The notes under the pieces: model-generated
Told to the model about the DNA's origin: nothing
The model's input: only the letters and a program-made list of their open reading frames with translations
The model's database searches: none
Shown: piece after piece, positions 24,750-32,666 of the stretch
Layout: each line of letters begins with the position of its first letter
Numbering within the stretch: the first letter of the stretch is position 1
Made by a program: the position numbers and the translations under genes
Origin: JAJRXR01 sp041402005
GTDB taxonomy: Bacteria > Planctomycetota > Phycisphaerae > Phycisphaerales > UBA1924
Direction of reading: 5' to 3'
Length of the DNA stretch: 64,000 nt
NCBI GenBank assembly: GCA_041402005.1
Contig: JAWKTB010000002.1
Span: forward strand, 496,001 to 560,000

Positions 24750-25979
24750 TTAGCTCTCGCCCGAGGGCGTCCACAGCTCCGCGACGTCCTGCCCGTCGCA
24801 GAGCTGACGCATCACGAGGTACAGCACCGTCCCGGCGGTGAAGTAGAAGCTGATCATCAGCCCCCCGACGAGCAACTCGAGCGCCCCCGTCCAGAGCGAG
24901 ACCAGCCAGCGCGCCCACTTCCTTGTCACGAGCGGCTTCGCCGGGGCGTTCTCGTCGGCGACCGCGTCGTCCGTCCCGGCGTCGTCTCCGGCGCGCTCGG
25001 CCTGCTCGCGGGTCTGCTCGATCAGCTCGTCGAACGTCATCGGCTCCCCGCCCGCCGAGCCGCCGACGATGATCTCGCGCGGCTTGTCCCCGATGAAGGC
25101 GCCCGTCGAGGCGGCGGTGAACGCCGTGATCGAGCTCACGATCACCGAGAACAGCCCGATCACGATCAACCCTTGCAGCGCCAGGATCAGCATGTACAGC
25201 ACAAGGCGCCCGGGCCTGGCGAAGACGTACGCGAACGCCCGCTGGATCGCGTCCAGCGCGTCCGTCCCCTCGCACGCCACCCCCGGCACGAGCATCGGCC
25301 TCGCCACCGACCACAGCACCAGCACCACCACCGCGATCGCGCCCAGGATCAGCGCGATGAAGTACAACGCCGCCGGCGCCAGGTGCACGAACGGCACCGC
25401 GAACAGCAGCCCCCCGATCGCCAGCGCCACCGCGATCGCGACGACGATCGCGAGGGGCGCGAGCACCGCCCCAAGCAGGGAGAGCCATTTGCGGACCGCG
25501 AGCCCCGCCGCCCGCTCCCACCCGATCACGCGCCCCGAGGAGAACTCGACCGCCGCCGACCGGCTGATCGCCCCGCCGAAGAGCACCCACACGACGATGA
25601 TCGGGATGCCCAGGAGGAAGAAGCTGATTGGGTACTGGTCAAGAAGGCGCCCGGGCAGGGCGGCGAGCTCCGCCATTGTCGCGGCGAGGAACTGAGGGTT
25701 CCCGCTCAGGATCGCTTCCCAGAGCTGGGCGAGCGCCCGCAGCTTGGCGTCAACCACCACGCCGATGAACCCGGGCTTGTCCGACCAGAGCTCGTTCAGG
25801 CTGCCGATCGCGAGGATGACGATCCAGGCCGCGGTCCCCATGACGAGGCGCTCGGGCCTGAGCGAGAGCCCCGCAGCACGGAGGAGCTTGGGCCAGAGCA
25901 GGCCCGAGGTCAGATCCTCGAGCAGGACCCGCGGCTCGCGCGAGAAGGCTCCTGGTGTCGGCTCGGTCGTCTGCGGCAT
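24750..25979 (-). CDS. Polytopic membrane protein of unknown function
   Basis: 409 residues, not assigned to a family. About six hydrophobic segments are visible (WIVILAIGSLNELW; FFLLGIPIIVVWVLFGGAI; AIVVAIAVALAIGGLLFAV; ALYFIALILGAIAVVVLVLW; LYMLILALQGLIVIGLFSVIV; FYFTAGTVLYLVMRQL). A charged loop (EQTREQAERAGDDAGTDDAV) precedes the last segment. No transporter signature or catalytic motif was found. Multi-span proteins with this layout are often annotated as hypothetical in planctomycetes. It converges with truB across the 22-bp palindrome and is divergent from the membrane protein at 26099. Confidence 0.75.
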   Translation of the reverse strand: MPQTTEPTPGAFSREPRVLLEDLTSGLLWPKLLRAAGLSLRPERLVMGTAAWIVILAIGSLNELWSDKPGFIGVVVDAKLRALAQLWEAILSGNPQFLAATMAELAALPGRLLDQYPISFFLLGIPIIVVWVLFGGAISRSAAVEFSSGRVIGWERAAGLAVRKWLSLLGAVLAPLAIVVAIAVALAIGGLLFAVPFVHLAPAALYFIALILGAIAVVVLVLWSVARPMLVPGVACEGTDALDAIQRAFAYVFARPGRLVLYMLILALQGLIVIGLFSVIVSSITAFTAASTGAFIGDKPREIIVGGSAGGEPMTFDELIEQTREQAERAGDDAGTDDAVADENAPAKPLVTRKWARWLVSLWTGALELLVGGLMISFYFTAGTVLYLVMRQLCDGQDVAELWTPSGES

Positions 25980-26098
25980 GTCCAGGCTCCCCTGGTGTGG
26001 TCCCGTCCGTGGAGGCCTCAGCCTACCGCGCCCCGGCTTACCACGCCGATCCGGGGCCCTCGCTTGCCCTCTCGCGGTCGAGCGCCGATGATCCCGCC

Positions 26099-26980
26099 AT
26101 GGCCAAGGTCCTCCTCCGCTGGGCGCTCCCGATGGCGGCGCTGTTCGTGCTCGGCCCCGCCGCCTCGCGCCTGGTCGTGCTCCTGCACGCGGCGGACGGC
26201 AGCCGTGATGTCACCCTCCTCGTCAACACCACCCCCATCCTGGGCGCGGCGGTGATCGCGGGCATCATCGCCCTGGCGATCGTGGGCGCGCTGCCAGCCG
26301 CCCGGCTGTTCGGGCCTCGCGCGGCGCTGCTCACCGCCGGCTTCACGCTCACCTGGGCCTCCTGGTACACCGCGCCCCTGAGCATGCTCGTGCGTCGCGC
26401 CGAGCCCACGAGCGTCCTGACGACGCTCGCGATCGAGGGCGCCATCGTCGCCGCCTTCGGCATGCTGATGCTCATGTTGATCTTCCACGTCGGCGCTCGG
26501 GCGCACGACCCCAAGGACCACCTCGTCGGCGAGGGTGGGATGGAGCTGCGTCGGACGTTCACGACGCCGGTCGGGCTCGTCTCGATGCTGGGCGCCGCCG
26601 CCGCGGCGCTGCTCATCACTTGGGCGTTGGCCCGTGAGCCGCAGCGGGGTCAGTCGATCTTCGCGGCATTCGTCGCGGGGATCGGCGCGGGCGCCGTCGG
26701 CGTCTGGGCCGGCACCTTCATCGACCGCGACGTCCCGAGAGGCGCCCCGATCGTCGCGATGCTCCTGCTCGCAATCGTGGCGCCCCTCATCGGGCTGGTC
26801 TCGCCCGGCGCCGGCGCGATGCGCGACGCGGTCGTCACCGACGCCTTCCTCGGCCCCGTGCGCCTCCAGGGCCTCGACTGGCTCATCGGCGCCTCGATCG
26901 GCGTGCCCATGGGCCTCTCCTGGGTCCGCGCCGCGATCGAGTCCTCCGAGAGCCACGAGCACAAGCCCGCCCGCGCCTAG
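26099..26980 (+). CDS. Polytopic membrane protein of unknown function
   Basis: 293 residues from the ATG at 26099. The open frame reaches back to 25955, but that part overlaps the divergent gene and looks non-coding. About eight hydrophobic segments are present (ALPMAALFVLGPAASRLVVL; ILGAAVIAGIIALAIVGALP; LTTLAIEGAIVAAFGMLMLM; MLGAAAAALLITWAL; FAAFVAGIGAGAVGVWAGTF; IVAMLLLAIVAPLIGLVSP; WLIGASIGVPMGLSWV). No known family motif was recognised. The C-terminus is short and cytoplasmic-like. Confidence 0.7.
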   Translation: MAKVLLRWALPMAALFVLGPAASRLVVLLHAADGSRDVTLLVNTTPILGAAVIAGIIALAIVGALPAARLFGPRAALLTAGFTLTWASWYTAPLSMLVRRAEPTSVLTTLAIEGAIVAAFGMLMLMLIFHVGARAHDPKDHLVGEGGMELRRTFTTPVGLVSMLGAAAAALLITWALAREPQRGQSIFAAFVAGIGAGAVGVWAGTFIDRDVPRGAPIVAMLLLAIVAPLIGLVSPGAGAMRDAVVTDAFLGPVRLQGLDWLIGASIGVPMGLSWVRAAIESSESHEHKPARA

Positions 26981-27086
26981 GCTTTGCAGGGTTTTCATGC
27001 CCGCGCGAGGCGGGTGTCGTAACCCCCGGGACAGGCGGTGAATCCGCTCTCCCGACGCGCCCGAACGCGGGCGCATGGAGCCACCC
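26981..27086 (+). promoter_or_regulatory. Leader of folE2 with possible stem-loops
   Basis: The 106 bases before folE2 contain two possible hairpins: CCCGCGCGAGGCGGG near 27000, and a nested stem further on (GCGG-TGAAT-CCGC inside GGGA...TCCC). GGAG at 27076-27079 serves as ribosome binding site for the ATG at 27087. folE genes in other bacteria can be under folate riboswitches, but this leader does not match a class I can name. Confidence 0.25.
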
Positions 27087-27899
27087 ATGACCAAGCCAGG
27101 CGGCGCCCACCACGCCCCCATGCCCGACGTCCAGGCCTCGCGCGACGAGCGCAACATCGCCATCGACCGCGTCGGCGTCAAGGACGTCGTCTACCCCATG
27201 GTGCTCCGCACCCCCGAGGGGGGCGACCGCCCGACCATCGCCCACATCAACATGTACGTCGCCCTCCCGCACACGCAGAAGGGCACACATATGAGCCGCT
27301 TCCTCGAGGTTCTCAACGAGCACCGGTGCTCGGCGATCACCCCCGAGCAGATCCCCGAGATCGCCCGGGCGATCAAGGAACGTCTCGAGGCCCAAGAGGC
27401 CCACTTTGAGGCTTCCTTCACCTATTTCATCGAGAAGCACGCCCCGGTCACGGGCGCCGCCGGGCTGATGGACTACGACGTCACCTTCGAGTGCACCGCC
27501 AACTGCAAGGAGGACTTCGTCCTGGGCGTCTCCGCCCCGGCGACGAGCCTGTGCCCCTGCTCGAAGGAGATCAGCGAGTACGGCGCCCACAACCAGCGCT
27601 GCCGCATCGAGGCCAAGGTCCGCTTCGAGGGCACGCTCTGGATCGAGGATCTGGTCGCCCACCTCGAGGCGGCGGCCAGCCACCCCGTCTACGCCGTCCT
27701 GAAGCGACCCGACGAGAAGTTCGTCACCGAGAAGGCGTACGAGAACCCGAAGTTCGTGGAGGACATCGTTCGCGACCTGGCGATCGCCCTCGACGACGAC
27801 GACCGGATCACCTGGTACCAGATCAACTCGGAGAACTTCGAGTCGATCCACTCCCACAACGCCTTCGCCCAGATCACCCGCGACAAGCGCCACGCCTGA
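27087..27899 (+). CDS. folE2: GTP cyclohydrolase FolE2 (type IB)
   Basis: 270 residues from the ATG at 27087, chosen because GGAG sits seven bases upstream; an alternative start at 27075 is in frame. The enzyme opens GTP to 7,8-dihydroneopterin triphosphate, the first step of folate (or queuosine) synthesis. It is the metal-flexible alternative to FolE. Family features: the N-terminal half has INMYVALPHTQKGTHMSRFL, and the metal-binding Cys sits in LCPCSKEISEYGAHNQRC. The conserved Glu/His residues of the tunnelling fold are at FEASFTYFIEKHAPVTGA. It reads in the same direction as the PBP2-RodA operon but is separated from it by 213 bases including a palindromic repeat. Confidence 0.95.
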   Translation: MTKPGGAHHAPMPDVQASRDERNIAIDRVGVKDVVYPMVLRTPEGGDRPTIAHINMYVALPHTQKGTHMSRFLEVLNEHRCSAITPEQIPEIARAIKERLEAQEAHFEASFTYFIEKHAPVTGAAGLMDYDVTFECTANCKEDFVLGVSAPATSLCPCSKEISEYGAHNQRCRIEAKVRFEGTLWIEDLVAHLEAAASHPVYAVLKRPDEKFVTEKAYENPKFVEDIVRDLAIALDDDDRITWYQINSENFESIHSHNAFAQITRDKRHA

Positions 27900-27921
27900 G
27901 CGCTCTCACGAGCGCCTTCCT

Positions 27922-27944
27922 CCCTCTCCCCTCCGGGGAGAGGG
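27922..27944. repeat. Hairpin repeat of the CCCTCTCCCC...GGGGAGAGGG type
   Basis: Arms CCCTCTCCCC (27922-27931) and GGGGAGAGGG (27935-27944) form a 10-bp perfect stem with a three-base loop, followed by GCCGGGGTGAGGGG. It lies 23 bases after the folE2 stop and probably ends that transcript or shields its 3' end. Similar repeats are scattered in many GC-rich genomes. Confidence 0.7.
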
Positions 27945-28112
27945 CCGGGGTGAGGGGCTCCGACATCTCCTGTCTTCCCCTCCTCCCGCTTCTTCCTCCC
28001 ACCCCCTCCACACACCAACGATCCCCCCGCGCCGGCCCCGACGCCGATCCCCGTATGATGCCCCCACCGCGAGGGATGGACCCCCGCGCCCGCTCAGGGG
28101 CCACAGCCCGAG

Positions 28113-30551
28113 ATGGACCTCAGGCGCCTCATCCCCAGCATGTTCCACCGGCGTGTCGCCCTGCTGATGGCGATGTTTGTGCTCGCCTCGCTCGCGCTCA
28201 CCGGCAAGCTCGCGTGGCTGACCGTCGCCCGGGGGGCCGACCTGCGGGCCGAGGCGGAGGCGAAGCTCGTCCGCCAGAGTTGGGTGCCGACGCACCGGGG
28301 GCGGATCCTCGACCGCAAGGGGCGGGTGCTCGCCCACGACCGGGCGGGGTACGACGTGCTGGTGGACTACGACGTCCTCTCCGGGCGCTGGCAGGAGCGC
28401 GAGGCGACCACGCTTGCCCGCCACGCGTACACGGGGGACTGGAGCGCCCTTTCTGACGACGAGCGGGCGGGACTGGTCGCGCCCCTGCGCCGCCGGCTGG
28501 ACGAGCACGTCAACGCGATGTGGTCGCGTCTGGGCGACGAGCTGGACCTCGACCCCGACGAGCTGCGGTCGCGGGGCGACGCCGTCGTCGACCGCGTCGA
28601 GGCGATGCACGAGCGCATCACGCGCGCGCGCATCCAGCGCGAGATTGATACCCGACGCGAGCGAGGCCTCGAGACCAACGCCGCCGACATGCGCCGCGTC
28701 ATGGACCTCGCCTCCCAGCCGATCGCCGAGCAGCGCCAGTCGCACGTCATCGTCCCGGGTGTGGACGACAAGACCGGCTTCCACCTGATGAGCCTGCAGG
28801 CCAAGCGGGTGCACGCCCCCGGGGCGCCCCTCGACTCGGCGGAGGAGCTGATCCCCCTGATGCCCGGGCTCGAGGTCCAGGGCTCCACCCGGCGCGTCTA
28901 CCCGTATGACGAGCGGGTCGTGGACGTGGACCTCTCCAAGTTCCCGCCCCCCCTGCGGCGCGACGGGTTCCGGAGCGTCACCTCCAAGGGCGTCGCGTGG
29001 CACCTGATCGGTCGCATGCGCGACGGCGCCCAGGCCGAGGACGTCGACAGACGCGACACTGCCCTGCGGGAGAGACCGGATCTGCGCGCCGCGTCGTTGC
29101 TCCCAGACGGCACGGACCGCGGGGAGTACTTCGACGAGGACGCCGTCGGCGTCGCGGGCGTCGAGCAGAGCCTCGAGGCCCGCCTGCGGGGTCTGCGGGG
29201 TCTGCGCCGGGAGAACCTGCTGACGGGCGAGATCGAGACGCTCGAGCCGGTCGCCGGTCGCGACGCGCATCTCACCATCGACGTCGAACTCCAGGCCCGC
29301 GTGCGGGCGCTGCTGGACCCCGCCCTGGGGCTGGCCAGCGTCCAGCCCTGGCACGACTCCGATGGCGTCGCCCGGGGCGTGATGCACTTTGGCGATCCCC
29401 TGAACGCGGCCGCGGTCGTGCTCGACATCAAGTCGGGCGAGATCCTCGCGCTGGTCTCGACGCCGGGCGTGCCCCGCGACGCGGACTGGCATGACCAGGG
29501 CTTCGCCAGCCAGAGCGAGTACGACGAGTACCTGGCGATCAACTCGCCCTACGTGAACCGGGCGGTCGCCAAGCCGTATCCGCCCGGCTCGATCGTCAAG
29601 CCCCTGATGGTCTGTGGCGCCGAGCGCCTCGGGAAGCTCGTCCCTGGCGAGACGATCAAGTGCACCGGGCACCTGCTCGAGGACCGCCCCGACGTCTACC
29701 GGTGCTGGATCTACAAGAAGTACGGCATGACGCACTCGGACGACGGGCACGGCCTCACACCCTCTGAGGCGATCGAGCACTCGTGCAACATCTTCTTCTA
29801 CGAGGTCGGGCGGCGCCTCGGGCGCCAGGGCATCGCCGACGTCTACACCAGCTTCGGCCTCGGGCGCCCGTTCCACCTGGGCATCGGCCCGGAGTTCGCC
29901 GGCGAGCTCGGCCCCTTCAACGGGATCAACGACGGCTCGGATCTCGAGTCCTGGGACCCGATCCTGCTGGGCATCGGCCAAGGCCCGGCGGCCTGGACGC
30001 CCCTGCACGCCGCCGACGCGTACGCGACGCTCGCCCGGGGTGGCGATCGCATCGCCCCACACCTGATCGCCGACGGCGATGCGCCGATCGTCCGCTCCCG
30101 CGTGAACATCCCGCCCGAGGCGCGCGAGCAGGCGCTGCGGGGCCTGTGGCTCTCGGCCAACGACGAGAACGGCACCGGGCACGCCGTCACGTACCCGGGC
30201 GGGCGACGCGAGCCCATCTTCGACGTCCCGGGCATCCGCGTCTGGGGCAAGACGGGCACCGCGACCGCCCCCGACCTCGTCTACGACCCCGATGGCGAGG
30301 AGGGGCCGCTGCCCCCCGAGGTGCGCCGCACGGGCGACCACTCCTGGTTCGTCGTGCTCGCCGGGCCCGAGGGCGGCGAGCCTGAGTACGTGATCGCCGT
30401 CGTTGTTGACTATGCGGGCTCGGGCGGGCGTGTGTCTGGGCCGATCGCGAACCAGATCATCCGGGCGCTGGTGAGCGAGGGGTACCTCCCGAGCGCGTCG
30501 GGCGCCGCCGCGAGCGAGGCGCCCAAGCAAGCAACGGAACCTCGCGGATGA
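28113..30551 (+). CDS. mrdA: Penicillin-binding protein 2 (MrdA-type transpeptidase)
   Basis: 812 residues. One N-terminal transmembrane helix (VALLMAMFVLASLALTGKLAW) is followed by the PBP dimerisation segment with HRGRILDRKGRVLAHDRAGY. The transpeptidase domain keeps all three active-site boxes: SxxK in PPGSIVKPLMV, SxN in EHSCNIFFYEVG and KTG in VWGKTGTAT. It cross-links peptidoglycan during elongation with RodA as glycosyltransferase, and the rodA gene follows with a four-base ATGA overlap. The protein is longer than E. coli PBP2 (633 residues), with extra charged sequence in the head domain. A class B PBP in a planctomycete-like genome supports a peptidoglycan wall. Confidence 0.93.
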   Translation: MDLRRLIPSMFHRRVALLMAMFVLASLALTGKLAWLTVARGADLRAEAEAKLVRQSWVPTHRGRILDRKGRVLAHDRAGYDVLVDYDVLSGRWQEREATTLARHAYTGDWSALSDDERAGLVAPLRRRLDEHVNAMWSRLGDELDLDPDELRSRGDAVVDRVEAMHERITRARIQREIDTRRERGLETNAADMRRVMDLASQPIAEQRQSHVIVPGVDDKTGFHLMSLQAKRVHAPGAPLDSAEELIPLMPGLEVQGSTRRVYPYDERVVDVDLSKFPPPLRRDGFRSVTSKGVAWHLIGRMRDGAQAEDVDRRDTALRERPDLRAASLLPDGTDRGEYFDEDAVGVAGVEQSLEARLRGLRGLRRENLLTGEIETLEPVAGRDAHLTIDVELQARVRALLDPALGLASVQPWHDSDGVARGVMHFGDPLNAAAVVLDIKSGEILALVSTPGVPRDADWHDQGFASQSEYDEYLAINSPYVNRAVAKPYPPGSIVKPLMVCGAERLGKLVPGETIKCTGHLLEDRPDVYRCWIYKKYGMTHSDDGHGLTPSEAIEHSCNIFFYEVGRRLGRQGIADVYTSFGLGRPFHLGIGPEFAGELGPFNGINDGSDLESWDPILLGIGQGPAAWTPLHAADAYATLARGGDRIAPHLIADGDAPIVRSRVNIPPEAREQALRGLWLSANDENGTGHAVTYPGGRREPIFDVPGIRVWGKTGTATAPDLVYDPDGEEGPLPPEVRRTGDHSWFVVLAGPEGGEPEYVIAVVVDYAGSGGRVSGPIANQIIRALVSEGYLPSASGAAASEAPKQATEPRG

Positions 30552-31861
30552 GCGCCCAGGCCGGCAATCTCGCGATGATCGGCCAGCTCATCCGTGGCCC
30601 GGGCGCCGGCGAGCGCACGGGCGTCCGGGGCTCCCTGCGCCTGGTCAACGCCGCCTGGCTGACGATCATCGCCTCGATCGGCCTGTCGCTCCTGAGCGTG
30701 TACGCGATCGACGTCGCGGAGACCGTCCGCCCCGAGGGCGTCGCGGACCTGGCGCCGACGGCGTGGAAGCAGGCGGTCTTCGCGATCGTCGGGATGCTCG
30801 CGGCGACCGTCGTCGCGTTGCCCCATTACCGCATCATCTCGGTCTTCTCCTGGCCCCTCATGGGCGCGATGATCGCCCTGCTGGTCTTCCTGCTCGTCCC
30901 CTTCGTCCCCGCCTCGATCGTGACACCCCGCAACGGCACGCGCGCCTGGATCGACCTGGGCCCCGCCGACTTCCAGCCCTCCGAGATCACCAAGATCGCC
31001 TTCGTGCTCGTCGTCGCCCAGTACCTGCGGTACCGCACCAAGCATCGCCAGTTCACGGGGCTGATCGTGCCGGGGCTCATCGCGGCGGTCCCGCTGGGCC
31101 TCATCACCCTCCAGCCCGACCTCGGGACGGCGATGCTCTTCGTGCCGGCGCTGTTCGCCATGCTCATCGCCGCCGGCGCGAAGCTCCGTCATCTTTCCAT
31201 CATCGTCGTGTGCGCCGCGCTCGCCGCCCCGGCGGCGTACCCCTTCCTCAAGCCGCACCAGAAGACGCGCATCGTCGCGATGCTCAAGGCGATCGAGGGG
31301 GACACCACCACCGCCCAGGACATCAACTACCAGGCGTACACCGCCCAGCGCCTGATCGGCGCGGGCCAGTTCGACGGCTCGCCCGCCCCCGCCGCCCGGG
31401 CGCTTGTCTACTACAACCGCCTGCCCGAGCGCCACAACGACATGGTGTACGCGGTCATCGTCGCCCGCTTCGGGCTCTGGGGCGGGCTCGGGGTGATCGC
31501 CCTGTACCTCGTCTGGATCGGGGGGGCGCTGCTCGTGGCGGCGTCGTGCAAGGAGCCGATCGGGCGCCTCATCGCCGTCGGCATCCCCGCCTTCATCGCC
31601 GCCCAGATGGTCATCAACGTCGGCATGAACCTCGGGCTCGTGCCCATCATCGGGATCACGCTCCCCTTCGTCTCCTACGGCGGGTCGAGCCTGCTCGCCT
31701 CCTGGCTCATGGCGGGCCTGATCGCCAACGTCGCCCTCCACAAGCCCAGGCCCCCGTTCCGCCAGTCCTTTGAATACCCTGAGGACGATGAGAGACCGCG
31801 ACTCGGCTCGGGCAAGTACGGACGCGCCGTCGGCTTCTCCGGGCGCGCCATCACCCGCTGA
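30548..31861 (+). CDS. rodA: Peptidoglycan glycosyltransferase RodA
   Basis: 437 residues with about ten transmembrane segments of the SEDS (FtsW/RodA/SpoVE) family. Diagnostic motifs: ARAWIDLGPADFQPSEITKI style region (here TRAWIDLGPADFQPSE), ITLQPDLGTAMLF, and LPERHNDMVYAVIVARFG, which contains the catalytic Asp. The C-terminus has GMNLGLVPIIGITLPFVSYG, the family signature. It polymerises lipid II into glycan strands during cell elongation, as partner of the PBP2 encoded just upstream. It overlaps rsmG at its 3' end. Confidence 0.95.
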   Translation: MSAQAGNLAMIGQLIRGPGAGERTGVRGSLRLVNAAWLTIIASIGLSLLSVYAIDVAETVRPEGVADLAPTAWKQAVFAIVGMLAATVVALPHYRIISVFSWPLMGAMIALLVFLLVPFVPASIVTPRNGTRAWIDLGPADFQPSEITKIAFVLVVAQYLRYRTKHRQFTGLIVPGLIAAVPLGLITLQPDLGTAMLFVPALFAMLIAAGAKLRHLSIIVVCAALAAPAAYPFLKPHQKTRIVAMLKAIEGDTTTAQDINYQAYTAQRLIGAGQFDGSPAPAARALVYYNRLPERHNDMVYAVIVARFGLWGGLGVIALYLVWIGGALLVAASCKEPIGRLIAVGIPAFIAAQMVINVGMNLGLVPIIGITLPFVSYGGSSLLASWLMAGLIANVALHKPRPPFRQSFEYPEDDERPRLGSGKYGRAVGFSGRAITR

Positions 31862-32666
31862 CCGCCCCGCCTATCTCGACGCCACGCCCCTCACGCCCCC
31901 GCCCGCCTTTCTCGAGGCCGCAGGGGCGATCGGCGTCTCCTTCGACGCCGGCGAGGTCGAGCGGCTCGGGCGATACCTCGCGTTCGTGCTCGAGGCGAAC
32001 AAGTCGTTCAACCTGACGGCGATCGAGGAGCCGAGCGCCGCCTGGGAGCGCCACATCCTCGACGCCCTGACGCTCCTGCCGGTGCTCGCCGAGGCGACGC
32101 CAGAGGCGGAGGGCGAGCCCCTCTGCCTCATCGATGTCGGCTCGGGCGCCGGCCTGCCAGGCATCCCCCTGGCGATCGCCCGCCCGGACGTGCGCGTCAC
32201 CCTCCTCGACGCGACGGCGAAGAAGTGCGATTTCCTGCGAGCCTGTGCGCTCGAGCTGGGCCTGTCGAACGTCGAGGTCGTGTGCGCGAGAGCCGAGCAG
32301 GCGGGTCAGGACCGGGGAGCCCGCACCGCCGGCGGGCGTGCCGGGGCGCTTCGTGACGCGTACGACATCGTCGTCGCCCGAGCCGTCGGGCGCTTGGCGA
32401 CGCTGGCGGAGTTGACGGTCCCCTTTGCGCGTGTCGGCGCCCTGGTCGCCCTGGTCAAGGGGGAGAAGGCGGACGAGGAGTTGGCGGAGGCGAAGCAGGC
32501 GCTGCACATGCTCCACGCCGCCCATGCTGGGACGATCCAGACGCCGACGGGGCGGATCGTCGTGCTGGAGAAGGTGCGTGCGACCCCGAAGATCTACCCC
32601 CGGCGCGACGGGGAGCCCAAACGATCCCCCCTCGGCGTCGAGGCGGCGAGGAAGCGGACGCCGTGA
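31788..32666 (+). CDS. rsmG: 16S rRNA (guanine-N7) methyltransferase RsmG
   Basis: 292 residues from the ATG at 31788, which has GAGG four bases upstream; a TTG at 31770 is an alternative. The coding region overlaps rodA by 74 bases. RsmG methylates N7 of G527 of 16S rRNA. Motifs: NKSFNLTAIEEPSAAWERHI then LDALTLLP, the SAM loop LIDVGSGAGLPGIPLAIARP, VTLLDATAKKCDFL, and VVARAVGRLATLAELTVPF. An insertion of about 15 residues (GQDRGARTAGGRAGALRD) sits before the last motif and looks like low-complexity expansion. The C-terminus overlaps the DinG gene by four bases (GTGA). Confidence 0.93.
   Translation: MRDRDSARASTDAPSASPGAPSPADRPAYLDATPLTPPPAFLEAAGAIGVSFDAGEVERLGRYLAFVLEANKSFNLTAIEEPSAAWERHILDALTLLPVLAEATPEAEGEPLCLIDVGSGAGLPGIPLAIARPDVRVTLLDATAKKCDFLRACALELGLSNVEVVCARAEQAGQDRGARTAGGRAGALRDAYDIVVARAVGRLATLAELTVPFARVGALVALVKGEKADEELAEAKQALHMLHAAHAGTIQTPTGRIVVLEKVRATPKIYPRRDGEPKRSPLGVEAARKRTP

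Noticed and set aside
24690..26255. 521-residue plus-strand open frame opposite the membrane protein
   Set aside because: Composition is a shadow (DRQRHRDRDDDR-like runs) of hydrophobic codons on the other strand.
27906..30530. 874-residue open frame antisense to PBP2
   Set aside because: The complete class B PBP on the plus strand has all active-site boxes; the antisense frame has none.
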